Shown here piece by piece: positions 33,644-42,710 of a stretch of 64,000 nt of DNA. This DNA comes from Kaistella gelatinilytica (GTDB taxonomy: Bacteria > Bacteroidota > Bacteroidia > Flavobacteriales > Weeksellaceae), in contig NZ_JADPVI010000001.1 of the NCBI RefSeq assembly GCF_015679325.1, positions 868,001 through 932,000 on the forward strand, read 5' to 3'. Positions within the stretch are counted from its first letter, which is position 1; each line of letters opens with the position of its first letter. The notes beneath the pieces were generated by a model, which worked only from the letters and a program-made list of their open reading frames with translations, did not search any database and was not told the origin of the DNA. The position numbers and the translations under genes were made by a program.

Positions 33644-34297
33644 TTAAATCTCTCTTTTCGCCTTCAAAATACCAAGAAGCAAAATGGTATATCCCACTAC
33701 ATTTACTAAGAATAATAATATGAAAAATATATTAAGGTTCATCAAATTTGTAGCAGTGTAACTGATGACAAGCAAAGGTAAAACCCCTAAATAAGTCACG
33801 AGCAGACTGATGCAAACCCAGAACGGAAAATAATGACCTAATCCCAAAATTTTATCTGAATTAAAAGTTTGAGACATCACCAGGAAAATGCTTCCTGATA
33901 ATAAAACCACTTCTACAAAATAGCTGAAAAAGGGAAATCTTGTAAAGAAGTTTTCTACCAGTATTGCAGAACCAACATAATTTAAAAGAAATAAAACTAT
34001 CAATATTAAATTGAGTCGTTTTGACTTTTTTGAAATCAATATACTTTGAAAATAAAGAAAAAACAGCAGAAATACGACCAAATTTATTCCGATCACGTAT
34101 AAGATCGAAGAGTTATAGGTAATATTTAAAAATCGCTGCGCAATGCAGTAAATTTCAATAAATGTTAAAATCCCAATTGCGGCGGTAAAATAAGTACTGC
34201 CTTTCTGTACCTGATTATTCTTCACTATTAAAAACACCAAACACATTAACATTAGGAATGCAACAAAGGAACCTGCTATTTCTCTATTCCAAACCAT
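33644..34297 (-). CDS. Seven-TM protein of unknown function, candidate sensor module
   Basis: The 217-residue protein is nearly all membrane: about seven hydrophobic segments, from SFVAFLMLMCLVFLIV at the N-terminus to FILLFLVNVVGYTILLLGIL near the end, with short loops and a basic C-terminal tail (KAKREI). No catalytic motif is seen. In layout it resembles the membrane half of multi-TM sensor kinases, here as a separate gene directly before a kinase with only one TM helix. It is second in the operon, 7 nt after the first gene. Confidence 0.65.
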   Translation of the reverse strand: MVWNREIAGSFVAFLMLMCLVFLIVKNNQVQKGSTYFTAAIGILTFIEIYCIAQRFLNITYNSSILYVIGINLVVFLLFFLYFQSILISKKSKRLNLILIVLFLLNYVGSAILVENFFTRFPFFSYFVEVVLLSGSIFLVMSQTFNSDKILGLGHYFPFWVCISLLVTYLGVLPLLVISYTATNLMNLNIFFILLFLVNVVGYTILLLGILKAKREI

Positions 34298-34304
34298 CGC
34301 TAAC

Positions 34305-34724
34305 TTAGTAAGGCGGCGTTATATTCATGTAATTCAAGTCCGGAATGTCATCCAGATTTGCGGATGCATCCATTTCTATGATCACATTGCGGTTATCACT
34401 TTGACCGCGGTTCAAATCGGTAGGAGAAAAAAAGATCATTTGATATCCAAGATATTCGGGGTTTAACTTAGGGTCTTTTAAGTCTTCCGGATATTTTCCG
34501 AGACATACCTGAACGCCTTTATTTTTAATTCCCCTTTTATCCATTTCTCCACTAATGAGTTTTAAATATTCCTGCAAAACATCTAAATCAATGCTGTACA
34601 TTTTTGAATCTGGCTTCGAAGCAGGTCTTCTGCTGTTGATTTCTACATAATTTGTTTTAGCATATTCTTCTGCCAGAATACTGCTTTGTTGGGCACTGAT
34701 AAGATGTTTTTCTAAATTGCTCAT
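34305..34724 (-). CDS. Soluble protein of unknown function, first gene of the two-component operon
   Basis: The 139-residue protein has no signal peptide or TM helix. The N-terminal helix (MSNLEKHLISAQQSSILAEE) is followed by a mixed alpha/beta domain with IDLDVLQEYLKLISGEMDKR, GVQVCLGKYPEDL and the C-terminal NVIIEMDASANLDDIPDLNY. I do not recognise a family. ATG at 34724 is preferred to a TTG-free extension to 34757, as it follows the -7 element at 34746-34753. It may be an input or adaptor protein for the kinase. Confidence 0.7.
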   Translation of the reverse strand: MSNLEKHLISAQQSSILAEEYAKTNYVEINSRRPASKPDSKMYSIDLDVLQEYLKLISGEMDKRGIKNKGVQVCLGKYPEDLKDPKLNPEYLGYQMIFFSPTDLNRGQSDNRNVIIEMDASANLDDIPDLNYMNITPPY

Positions 34725-34745
34725 GTTTTTTAATTTTGTTAAAAA

Positions 34746-34753
34746 CAAATGTA
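34746..34753 (-). promoter_or_regulatory. -7 element of the four-gene operon
   Basis: TACATTTG on the minus strand is a perfect TAnnTTTG, 21 nt upstream of the first ATG (34724). The activator box lies 23 nt further up. Confidence 0.7.
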
Positions 34754-34776
34754 TCATTTATAAGGTTCAGAAAATA

Positions 34777-34790
34777 GCGTGTAATCACCC
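34777..34790 (-). promoter_or_regulatory. Candidate activator box, copy 3 (minus-strand GGGTGATTACACGC)
   Basis: The copy matches 12 of 14 positions of copies 1 and 2. Exactly 23 nt separate it from TACATTTG at 34746-34753. The gene it would control is the operon that encodes a kinase and a DNA-binding regulator, which suggests autoregulation. Confidence 0.65.
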
Positions 34791-34902
34791 AAAAAGAAAG
34801 GGTTGGAAAAACGTTTCTCTTTTTTATGTAAAAATTTGCAATCCATTATTAAATTCGGTAATTTTCACGATTAATATTCTAAAGTGCTTCTGGCAGAACA
34901 TT

Positions 34903-35586
34903 ATGAACGAAGATCTCGACAAATTTTCAGAAATAACAGATAATTACAAAAAAATATCATCAAAAATTCAGGCAGATGTTGAGCTTGTTGCTGTTTCAAA
35001 AACACATCCTGTTGAAATGATCCAGCACATCTATGATCAAGGTCAAAGAGTCTTTGGCGAAAATAAAGTGCAGGAACTCGTAGAAAAACAGTTGCTTCTA
35101 CCAAAAGACATTCGGTGGCATTTGATCGGTCATTTGCAAACCAATAAGGTAAAATATATCGCGTCTTTTATCGACACCATTCAGAGCGTAGATTCCGAGA
35201 AATTATTAGAGGAAATTGATAAACAGGCTGAAAAAAATAACCGAAAAATTAAAGTGCTTCTTCAGGTAAAAATTGCAGAAGAAGAAACGAAATTCGGTCT
35301 TGAAATTCACGAAGCTAAAGAGATCTTTCAGGAGTATTTGAACGGAAAATTTCCAAATATTGAGGTCAAAGGTTTGATGGGAATGGCAACCTTAACGGAA
35401 GATAAGAATCAGGTGAAGAAAGAATTTACATTATTAAAGCAGATCTTTGATAAACTGTCGCTTCAAAGAAAATTAGATATTTTATCAATGGGAATGAGCG
35501 ACGATTTTCCTGTTGCCATCGAATGTGGCGCAAATTCTGTTCGCGTTGGGTCGGCCATTTTCGGTCACCGTAACTATAATCTGTAG
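34903..35586 (+). CDS. YggS-family pyridoxal phosphate-homeostasis protein
   Basis: The 227-residue protein is of usual length. It has ELVAVSKTHPVEMI with the PLP-binding lysine, GENKVQELVEKQ, RWHLIGHLQTNKVKYI, LLQVKIAEEETKFG, GLMGMATL and the C-terminal LSMGMSDDFPVAIECGANSVRVGSAIFG that holds the PLP phosphate. Family members are single-domain TIM barrels with no known enzymatic activity that keep PLP levels in balance. The reading frame is open upstream to 34717, but the ATG at 34903 fits the family start. Confidence 0.93.
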   Translation: MNEDLDKFSEITDNYKKISSKIQADVELVAVSKTHPVEMIQHIYDQGQRVFGENKVQELVEKQLLLPKDIRWHLIGHLQTNKVKYIASFIDTIQSVDSEKLLEEIDKQAEKNNRKIKVLLQVKIAEEETKFGLEIHEAKEIFQEYLNGKFPNIEVKGLMGMATLTEDKNQVKKEFTLLKQIFDKLSLQRKLDILSMGMSDDFPVAIECGANSVRVGSAIFGHRNYNL

Positions 35587-35663
35587 CATTTCAAGGTACG
35601 ATTATTGCTACGTTATCTACAAATTTTAAACTAAATTTTTACAAAATCAATAAATTTCAATAA

Positions 35664-36848
35664 ATGCAAAAAATCTTAATAGTTGAAGATGAAAAAGCCA
35701 TTTCAGGTGTACTGCAAAGTATCCTGCATGATGAGCTTCCAAATTATGAATTCGTAATTGCCGAAGATGGTCTGGAAGGTTTAAAACAAATTGAAAAAGA
35801 AGATTTCGCTTTGGTGGTTTCTGATATTAAAATGCCGAAACTTTCTGGAACTGAATTGCTAAAACAGGCACTACAACTAAAACCAGATACCACTTTTGTT
35901 ATGATTTCAGGTCACGCAGATATCGATACTGCGGTAGATTGTCTGAAAGTAGGTGCATATGATTTTATCTCGAAACCGATTGATATCAACAGATTAATTA
36001 CGAGTGTGAAGAATGCATTGGATAAAAGAATTTTACAGAAATCTAACCAAAATTTAAAAGTAGAAAACACGACTTTAAAGAAAAAAGTTAACAAAAAATA
36101 TCAGATGATCGGTGAATCTCCTGCTTTGAAAAAAATTCAGGACATGATCGAAAAAGTTGCAGCTTCTGACGCGAGGGTTTTAATTACAGGACCCAATGGA
36201 GCTGGAAAAGAATTAGTCGCTCATGCAATTCATGCACAAAGTGATCGCAGCAAAGGACCGATGATCGAGGTAAATTGTGCAGCAATACCTTCAGAATTAA
36301 TTGAATCTGAATTATTCGGGCACGTAAAAGGAAGTTTTACCGGAGCAATCAAAGACAAACAAGGGAAATTCGAATTGGCGAATAACGGAACTATTTTCTT
36401 AGATGAAATTGGTGATATGACTTTGGTTGCACAGGCTAAAGTTCTTCGTGCACTGCAGGAGAGCAAAGTTTCACCGGTTGGTAGCGATAAAGAGATCAGA
36501 GTCGATGTGCGTATTTTGGCCGCGACGAATAAAAACATGAAGCACGAAATTGAGACCGGTAAATTTCGGGAAGATTTATATCACCGACTTTCTGTTATCG
36601 AAATTTACGTTCCACCTTTGGATGAAAGAAAAGAAGATATTAAAATGTTAGTACAGCATTTTTCTAAAATAATTTCAGAAGAACACGGAACAGTTCAAAA
36701 AGATTTCGATGAAGAAGCGATCAGAAGTTTAGAAAATTTCAAATGGACCGGAAATATTCGGGAGTTAAGAAACGTGGTTGAACGCTTAATTATTTTGGGA
36801 TCTAATCCGGTTTCCGCGGAAGATGTTGCCAGTTTTGTAAGAAAATAA
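35664..36848 (+). CDS. NtrC-type sigma-54 activator lacking the C-terminal HTH
   Basis: The 394-residue protein has a receiver domain (KILIVEDEKAISG, phosphoacceptor Asp in VVSDIKMPKLSGTE, Lys in ISKPIDINR) and a sigma-54 AAA+ domain (ITGPNGAGKELVAHAIH as Walker A, GTIFLDEIGDM as Walker B, R-fingers near the C-terminus). The sigma-54-contacting GAFTGA loop reads GSFTGA. The protein stops at RELRNVVERLII...SAEDVASFVRK, right after the AAA+ lid, so the usual Fis-type DNA-binding domain is missing. It might work from solution or with a partner. No histidine kinase is adjacent. Confidence 0.88.
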   Translation: MQKILIVEDEKAISGVLQSILHDELPNYEFVIAEDGLEGLKQIEKEDFALVVSDIKMPKLSGTELLKQALQLKPDTTFVMISGHADIDTAVDCLKVGAYDFISKPIDINRLITSVKNALDKRILQKSNQNLKVENTTLKKKVNKKYQMIGESPALKKIQDMIEKVAASDARVLITGPNGAGKELVAHAIHAQSDRSKGPMIEVNCAAIPSELIESELFGHVKGSFTGAIKDKQGKFELANNGTIFLDEIGDMTLVAQAKVLRALQESKVSPVGSDKEIRVDVRILAATNKNMKHEIETGKFREDLYHRLSVIEIYVPPLDERKEDIKMLVQHFSKIISEEHGTVQKDFDEEAIRSLENFKWTGNIRELRNVVERLIILGSNPVSAEDVASFVRK

Positions 36849-36872
36849 AATTTCCTTCCATTATAACTATTT

Positions 36873-36906
36873 ATTTGCGGTAATTTTGCCGCAAATTTTA
36901 TTTTAA
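36873..36906 (+). terminator. Hairpin ending the NtrC gene, overlapping a MATE promoter element
   Basis: TTTGCGG / CCGCAAA (36874-36895) with a T-rich tail (ATTTTATTTT) looks like an intrinsic terminator. Its loop contains TAATTTTG (36881-36888), a perfect TAnnTTTG that could be the -7 element of the MATE gene starting at 36915. Confidence 0.6.
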
Positions 36907-36914
36907 AAATTTCC

Positions 36915-38285
36915 ATGCAAATTTTAAATCCTGTACATACCAAAAGATTATTTCAACTTGCAATACCCGTAATGATCACTCAGGTCGGGCAAGTTTCTGT
37001 ACAGCTTTTTGATAATATCATGGTGGGAAAACTTTTGGGCGCCGATGCGTTAGCTTCGGTCTCGCTTGCGAACGGAGTTTTCTTTTCGATCTTTGTTTTG
37101 GCTCTGGGTTTTTCGCTCGCAATTCCGCCTCTGGTTTCTGAGGCTCAATCAAAAAATGATCATACGGCGATCAACCGTATTTTTCGACATGGTTTTGTTT
37201 TGAATATGACCGTCGGATTGGTTTTGGTTATTATCATGCTCTTTGCTTTGCCACTCCTCTATCATCTCGATCAACCTGAAAAAATTATTCCTGATACAGA
37301 AAGTTATCTTCGAATTACGGTGATCAGTATAATTCCATTTATGATGTTTCAGACAATGCGCGAGGTTTCTGAAGGATTGAGTTTTACCATTGGCGTTACG
37401 AAAGCGACAATTATCGCGAATGTGATCAACATTGTATTGAATTATATTTTTATTAAAGGAATTTTCATGGAAAGTCTGGGCGTTGACGGCTCAGCTTATG
37501 CGTCATTTATTGCGCGTGTATTCATGGTGATCTTTCTCTTTTTTGTAATGAAAAAGAATCCTGCGACTAAAAGATACATGGCAGATTTCAGTTTGAAAGC
37601 AAAACTTTTTCAAAAAACGATGTTCGAAAAATTGGTGAGGTTAGGACTTCCAACTGCTTTGCAAATGTTTTTTGAAGTTACTGCTTTTGCGGCGGCTGCC
37701 TTTATTTGCGGTCTTGTTTCTGCGAATGATATCGCCTCACATCAGATCGCTCTTTCGATGGCGTCTTTCACCTTTAACCTTTGTATCGGTTTTAGTGTGG
37801 CTTCTACCATCATGATCGGCCGAAGATTAGGCGAACAGAGTTTTGTCGAACTAAAAGAAGTAGGAATCAATAATATGAAGATCGTCTTTCTCTTTATGGG
37901 TGTTTGCGGAATTTTATTTATTGTTTTCAGACATGTTTTGCCCACCTTTTTTACACAGAAAGAAGATCTGGAAGTTATTCATCTTGCCGCACAACTAATG
38001 ATCATTGCAGCATTATTCCAACTTTCGGATGGTGTGCAAGTGGTTGCTTTGGGATGTTTGCGTGGAATTCAGGATGTTAAAATTCCTTCTATTATAACTT
38101 TTATTGCCTACTGGATCATCACGATTCCTTTGGGATATTTCCTTTGTGTTCCTATGAAAATGGGCGCTTTCGGAATGTGGATCGCACTTGGTTTAGGTTT
38201 GACGATTTCAGCAGTACTGCTCGTCTTCCGTTTCCTAAAACTATCTCAAAGAAAAATTGATGCTTTTGAAAAGACACGGATTTAA
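36915..38285 (+). CDS. MATE family efflux transporter
   Basis: The 456-residue protein has the twelve-helix MATE layout. The N-terminal repeat starts LAIPVMITQVGQVSVQLFDNIMVGKLLGADALASVSLANGVFF-like (helix 1-2 region) and the second repeat starts LVRLGLPTALQMFFEVTAFAAAAFI; both repeats share the P-x-x-x-x-x-x-x-Q pattern typical of the family. It should export organic cations or drugs using Na+ or H+. Length is normal. It is monocistronic, ended by the terminator at 38310-38345. Confidence 0.93.
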   Translation: MQILNPVHTKRLFQLAIPVMITQVGQVSVQLFDNIMVGKLLGADALASVSLANGVFFSIFVLALGFSLAIPPLVSEAQSKNDHTAINRIFRHGFVLNMTVGLVLVIIMLFALPLLYHLDQPEKIIPDTESYLRITVISIIPFMMFQTMREVSEGLSFTIGVTKATIIANVINIVLNYIFIKGIFMESLGVDGSAYASFIARVFMVIFLFFVMKKNPATKRYMADFSLKAKLFQKTMFEKLVRLGLPTALQMFFEVTAFAAAAFICGLVSANDIASHQIALSMASFTFNLCIGFSVASTIMIGRRLGEQSFVELKEVGINNMKIVFLFMGVCGILFIVFRHVLPTFFTQKEDLEVIHLAAQLMIIAALFQLSDGVQVVALGCLRGIQDVKIPSIITFIAYWIITIPLGYFLCVPMKMGAFGMWIALGLGLTISAVLLVFRFLKLSQRKIDAFEKTRI

Positions 38286-38309
38286 AATTTAATCTTTTTA
38301 TTATAAATT

Positions 38310-38345
38310 AAAGAAGCCGTTTCAAATTAATGAAACGGCTTCTCT
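38310..38345. terminator. Bidirectional terminator between the MATE and RND genes
   Basis: A 13-bp perfect stem AGAAGCCGTTTCA / TGAAACGGCTTCT (38312-38343) with a 6-nt loop sits between two convergent genes. Confidence 0.85.
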
Positions 38346-38361
38346 TATTATATTGAGTTTT

Positions 38362-41300
38362 TTACATCGTATGTTTCGTTGTGAAACCGTCGTCACTTAA
38401 TTCCACGTGGTTGTAATCTGCTTTTATTTCTGCTTCATAATCTACTTTTTCACCTTTAGAGAATCTATAAATTAAGCCATCAAAAATTGAATAAACAACA
38501 GGAACGATAACCAATGTCAGGAATAAAGAAGAGATTAACCCTCCAATAATTACCCAAGCTAAACCGTTGTTCATTTCTGCTGCAGCTCCACCTGCCAAAG
38601 CAATTGGAAGCATCCCGATCACCATGGCAATCGTCGTCATCAAAATTGGTCTTAACCTCGCGTGATTTGCCTGCAACAAAGCTTTGTACGTACTTTCACC
38701 TGCTGCTTTTCGCATGTTGGTGAAATCGACAATCATGATCGCATTTTTCGCAACCAAACCAATCAACATGATCATTCCCAAAATGGTAAAGATGTTTAAT
38801 GAGTTATTCGTTAAAGCCAATGCAACTAAAACTCCGATCAATGCCAATGGAATAGAAAACAATACCACAAACGGATAAATGAAACTGTTGTAAAGTGCGA
38901 CCATCACTAAGTAAACTAAAATAATAGCGGCTAATAAAGCGACTCCCAAAGTTCCGAAACCTTCTGTTTGATTTTCCTGATCACCACTCCAAAGATAATT
39001 GACTCCAGTAGGTTTTTTCAGAGTTTTAAATTTATCTTCCCATTCTTTCGCTACGGTTCCGGTTGTTTTACCAATAGTTTGCGCCTGAATGGTAACCGAA
39101 GGAGATTTATCACGTCTTTCTAAGAAACTCGGTCCAGAACTTTCGGTCACGGTTGCGAACTGACTTAATTTAATTTGTTGACCCTGATCATTAACGAAAA
39201 TCAAATTATTAACATCATTAATGGTAGAACGGCCTTTTTGATTGTATTGAATATTAATATCGTACTCATAATCTCCAGCACGGAATTTACCATCCGTATT
39301 TCCACTAAAAGCCGTTTGCATGGTAAGTCCAACTGTTTGTAAGTTCAATCCTAAAGCAGACATTTTATCACGGTCAACCTGAACATTGATCTCGGGATTT
39401 CCGCCTTCAGTTGTTAATTTAACTTCCGAAGCACCATCGATCGATCTCAACTGAGCTTCAGCCTGTTTCGCAAAAGTCATTGCGCTTTTTAGATCCGGTC
39501 CTGTAATTACCAAAGCTAATGGTGCCTGTTCTGCACCTAATAAACCAACTGGTACGGTTTTTACTTTTGTACCAACCAAAACATTTTCTAGTTCTTTCTT
39601 CAATTTAGCAGCATAAACAAAAGAGTTATCTGCTCTTTTATCTTTTCCTACTAGAATAACATCGATCTCAGATTTGTAAGCTGTAGCCTGTGCGCCACCT
39701 TGACCATCACTGGTTTGACCAACGGTTGTAATTATTTTTTCAACTTCTTTTTTACCCGCTAAATATTTCTCCGCTTTCTGCGTCATGAAATTCGACTGCT
39801 CGATGGAAGCATCTTTTGGCAGTTCGATCTGTACTAAAAATTCTCCTTTATCAATTTTAGCAAAAAATTCACCACCAATAAAGCCCATTCCAACCAGAAC
39901 AAACGAACTAAAGAACAAAACAACGACTAATCCTAAAGTCATTAATTTCGTTTTCCAGCTTCTTAAACACCATTCCAGTAATCCGGAAATCCAGTGTGTG
40001 AAAGCATCTAAACGTTTTTCAAAAGCTAAAATGAATTTCTCAAACCAGTTTTTACCGGTTAAATGTTCCAGTTTTCCAAATCTTGACGATAACCAGGGAA
40101 CGATCGTAAACGATGAAAGTAAAGACAATAATGTCGCAATAACTACTGTAACACAGAATTGTGAAATAATATTTGAAACTAATCCCGTACTTAAAGCAAT
40201 TGGTAAAAATACGACCACGATCACTAAAGTAATTGCCATTACTGTAAATCCGATTTCTGCTGTACCGTCATAAGCGGCTCTAACCTTACTTTTACCCATC
40301 TCCATGTGGCGGTAAATATTTTCGAGTACCACAATGGCATCATCGACCAAAATACCAACAACGAGCGACAGTCCAAGTAAACTCATTAAATTCAAAGTAT
40401 ATCCTAAAAGATACATTCCGATAAAAGTTGCAATTAACGACGCCGGAATTGAAACCATTACGATAAATGCATTTCTGATACTGTGAAGGAAAAGCAACAT
40501 TACAATTGCTACCAAACTAACCGCGATCAACAGATCATGCGTTACATTATTGGCTGCATTTAATGTAAAATTGGTCGAATCATTAACGATATCAATTTTT
40601 ACATTTTGAAGTTTGTAATCCTCCTGAATTTTTGCAATCGCAACTCTACTGAGCTCGCTCACTTCTACCGCATTCGCATCAGATTGTTTTACGATCTGTA
40701 TAATTACTGCAGGTCTTTGATTAACTCTTGCAATTTTCTGAACGTCTTTTTGGGAATCTTCTACAAAAGCAACGTCACTTAATCTAATTTGAGAGCCGCT
40801 TTTAGTTTTGATGACCAAATTATTTAATTCGCCCGTATCTTTGTATTTTCCGGAAAGACGAATGATCGTCGTATTATTTCTGGTTTTAATGTTTCCTGTC
40901 GGGAAATCCAAGTTAGAACTTAAGATCGCCTGCTGAATTTCCGGAACAGATAAACCGTACCCTTCAATCTTGGCTTGATCCATATTTACACGGATCTCTC
41001 TTTCTTCACCACCGATCAGATTAACTTGCGCCACTCCTTTTACACGAGATAAAACGGGCTCAATTTTTTTATCTAAAAGGTCATAAAATTCTTTTTGAGG
41101 AAGCGATGAAGTTGCTCCTGCCGTGATAATTGGCAAATCACTCAAGGAGAACTTTAATAAAGAAGGCGGTTTTGCATCCTCTGGTAAGGTGGATACGATC
41201 GCATTAATTTTTCTCTGCGCATCATTCAAAGCGTAATTGGTATCGGTTCCTGAATTCAGGGTTACCATTACCAGAGAAAGGCCTTCGTAAGATTTCGATT

Positions 41301-41541
41301 CTACTTTTTTTACGTTTTCTAAAGAAGAAATCGCATCTTCAATTTTTTTGGTCACCGAACTTTCCACTTCACTAGGCGATGCACCCGGATAAACCGTGGA
41401 AATCGTAACGACATTGATCTCAAATTTCGGGATCAGTTCATAGCCCATTTGACTATAACTGAAAAGACCGCCCAAGGTGAGAATCGTAAATAATACGATG
41501 ATCAACGTAGGACGTTTTATGGATATTTCTGCTAATTTCAT
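38362..41541 (-). CDS. RND efflux transporter permease (AcrB/MdtB-like)
   Basis: The 1059-residue protein is a full-length HAE1-type RND pump. TM1 is at the N-terminus (PTLIIVLFTILTLGGLFSYSQMGYELIP), the porter-domain start follows (VVTISTVYPGASPSEVES), the central TM4 carries LVVGILVDDAIVVLENIYRH with the two aspartates of the proton relay, and the second half repeats the plan (TILGMIMLIGLVAKNAIMIVDF). It exports hydrophobic compounds with the proton gradient, in complex with the adaptor and TolC encoded just upstream. Confidence 0.95.
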   Translation of the reverse strand: MKLAEISIKRPTLIIVLFTILTLGGLFSYSQMGYELIPKFEINVVTISTVYPGASPSEVESSVTKKIEDAISSLENVKKVESKSYEGLSLVMVTLNSGTDTNYALNDAQRKINAIVSTLPEDAKPPSLLKFSLSDLPIITAGATSSLPQKEFYDLLDKKIEPVLSRVKGVAQVNLIGGEEREIRVNMDQAKIEGYGLSVPEIQQAILSSNLDFPTGNIKTRNNTTIIRLSGKYKDTGELNNLVIKTKSGSQIRLSDVAFVEDSQKDVQKIARVNQRPAVIIQIVKQSDANAVEVSELSRVAIAKIQEDYKLQNVKIDIVNDSTNFTLNAANNVTHDLLIAVSLVAIVMLLFLHSIRNAFIVMVSIPASLIATFIGMYLLGYTLNLMSLLGLSLVVGILVDDAIVVLENIYRHMEMGKSKVRAAYDGTAEIGFTVMAITLVIVVVFLPIALSTGLVSNIISQFCVTVVIATLLSLLSSFTIVPWLSSRFGKLEHLTGKNWFEKFILAFEKRLDAFTHWISGLLEWCLRSWKTKLMTLGLVVVLFFSSFVLVGMGFIGGEFFAKIDKGEFLVQIELPKDASIEQSNFMTQKAEKYLAGKKEVEKIITTVGQTSDGQGGAQATAYKSEIDVILVGKDKRADNSFVYAAKLKKELENVLVGTKVKTVPVGLLGAEQAPLALVITGPDLKSAMTFAKQAEAQLRSIDGASEVKLTTEGGNPEINVQVDRDKMSALGLNLQTVGLTMQTAFSGNTDGKFRAGDYEYDINIQYNQKGRSTINDVNNLIFVNDQGQQIKLSQFATVTESSGPSFLERRDKSPSVTIQAQTIGKTTGTVAKEWEDKFKTLKKPTGVNYLWSGDQENQTEGFGTLGVALLAAIILVYLVMVALYNSFIYPFVVLFSIPLALIGVLVALALTNNSLNIFTILGMIMLIGLVAKNAIMIVDFTNMRKAAGESTYKALLQANHARLRPILMTTIAMVIGMLPIALAGGAAAEMNNGLAWVIIGGLISSLFLTLVIVPVVYSIFDGLIYRFSKGEKVDYEAEIKADYNHVELSDDGFTTKHTM

Positions 41542-41616
41542 ATAATTATTTAGATTTTAGATTGCATATTTGATTTAAAGATTTCCACGCTTTTCCTCAA
41601 ATACCTTGCATCTTTT

Positions 41617-42690
41617 CTATTTTACAATTTTAATTTTGGCACCGTCGATCAGATTGATCTGTCCTGTTGTAACAACGGTTTGTCCTTCTTTAATTCCGCC
41701 TAGAATTTCGATTTGATCACCGAAAATCCTGCCCACAACTACTTTGGTTAACTTAACAATATTGTCTTTATTAACAACGAAAACTTCATTGCTGCTTACT
41801 CCGCCTACAAAAGCATCTTTTGGTAAAACCAACATTGCATGAGCAGTTCCGGAGTCTTTAGAATTAAAGACAGCTGTTCCGTACATTCCTGCTCTTAATT
41901 TATTTTCGTTGCTGTTGTTTATTTCAATTTCAACCGGGAAATTAAGTGATGCATCTGCTAACGGAGCGATAAAACTAATTCTTCCTTTAAACGCTGCATC
42001 CGGATAAACACTCGCTTTAACATCGATCTCGTCGCCAACTTTCATGCTTGCAACCTGGGATTCATTCACGTTCACTTTTAATTTTAATCTGGAAACATTT
42101 ACGATCTCAAACATTACTGTTCCAGGTGAAACTACAGATCCGGGTTCGATTAATCTTTTATTAATGATTCCATTGATGCTCGCTCGAACATTAGTGTCTC
42201 CAATTCTCAAATTAGCCTGTTGCAATTGTGCTCTTGCATTTTTTACCTGAAGTCTTGAATTGTCAACCTGTTGTTTCGTAACTCCGCCCGTTTTGAAGGC
42301 ATTTTCGTAGCGTTGATTATCAACTACGGCATTTTGGTAGGTTGCATTTGCGTTTGAATTATCAACTTCTAACTGATCTTTTTTAATGGTGGCGACGGTT
42401 TGTCCTACTCTCACGTAGCTTCCTTCATCTACCAAAACTCTAACAATTCTTCCACTGATCTCTGAAGGAAAAGATAATTCCTGGTATGGTGCAAAAGTTC
42501 CGTTTGAAGAATAATCGTTTGTGATATGTTCGTATTTTGCCTGCGTTACATTAACAGAAATAAATTCATTTTTTTGAGAAACAATGGCTGTTTCTGCTTG
42601 ATTTTTCTTTTTGTTATTACTGATGGTATATATTCCGGCTGCTATAAGTATAACTGCTAATACACTGTAAATTATTGGTCTTGCTTTCAT
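41617..42690 (-). CDS. RND efflux periplasmic adaptor (membrane fusion protein)
   Basis: The 357-residue protein has an N-terminal membrane anchor (IIYSVLAVILIAAGIYTIS), a lipoyl-type half-domain (GRIVRVLVDEGSYVRVGQTVATI), a coiled-coil hairpin (VDNQRYENAFKTGGVTKQQVDNSRLQVKNAR), the second lipoyl half (ASINGIINKRLIEPGSVVSPG) and beta-barrel and membrane-proximal domains. It bridges the RND pump to TolC. The gene lies between the TolC and RND genes, 20 and 75 nt apart. Confidence 0.94.
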   Translation of the reverse strand: MKARPIIYSVLAVILIAAGIYTISNNKKKNQAETAIVSQKNEFISVNVTQAKYEHITNDYSSNGTFAPYQELSFPSEISGRIVRVLVDEGSYVRVGQTVATIKKDQLEVDNSNANATYQNAVVDNQRYENAFKTGGVTKQQVDNSRLQVKNARAQLQQANLRIGDTNVRASINGIINKRLIEPGSVVSPGTVMFEIVNVSRLKLKVNVNESQVASMKVGDEIDVKASVYPDAAFKGRISFIAPLADASLNFPVEIEINNSNENKLRAGMYGTAVFNSKDSGTAHAMLVLPKDAFVGGVSSNEVFVVNKDNIVKLTKVVVGRIFGDQIEILGGIKEGQTVVTTGQINLIDGAKIKIVK

Positions 42691-42710
42691 CTGAATAGTA
42701 TTTCTGCTTA

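Noticed and set aside
24159..34724. The three two-component systems as one functional cluster
   Set aside because: They have separate promoters, terminators and orientations are all minus only by chance; gpmI, GNAT and the sirtuin lie between them.
34717..34902. 62-codon N-terminal extension of the YggS-like gene
   Set aside because: Covers the divergent promoter and activator box, and YggS proteins have the shorter start.
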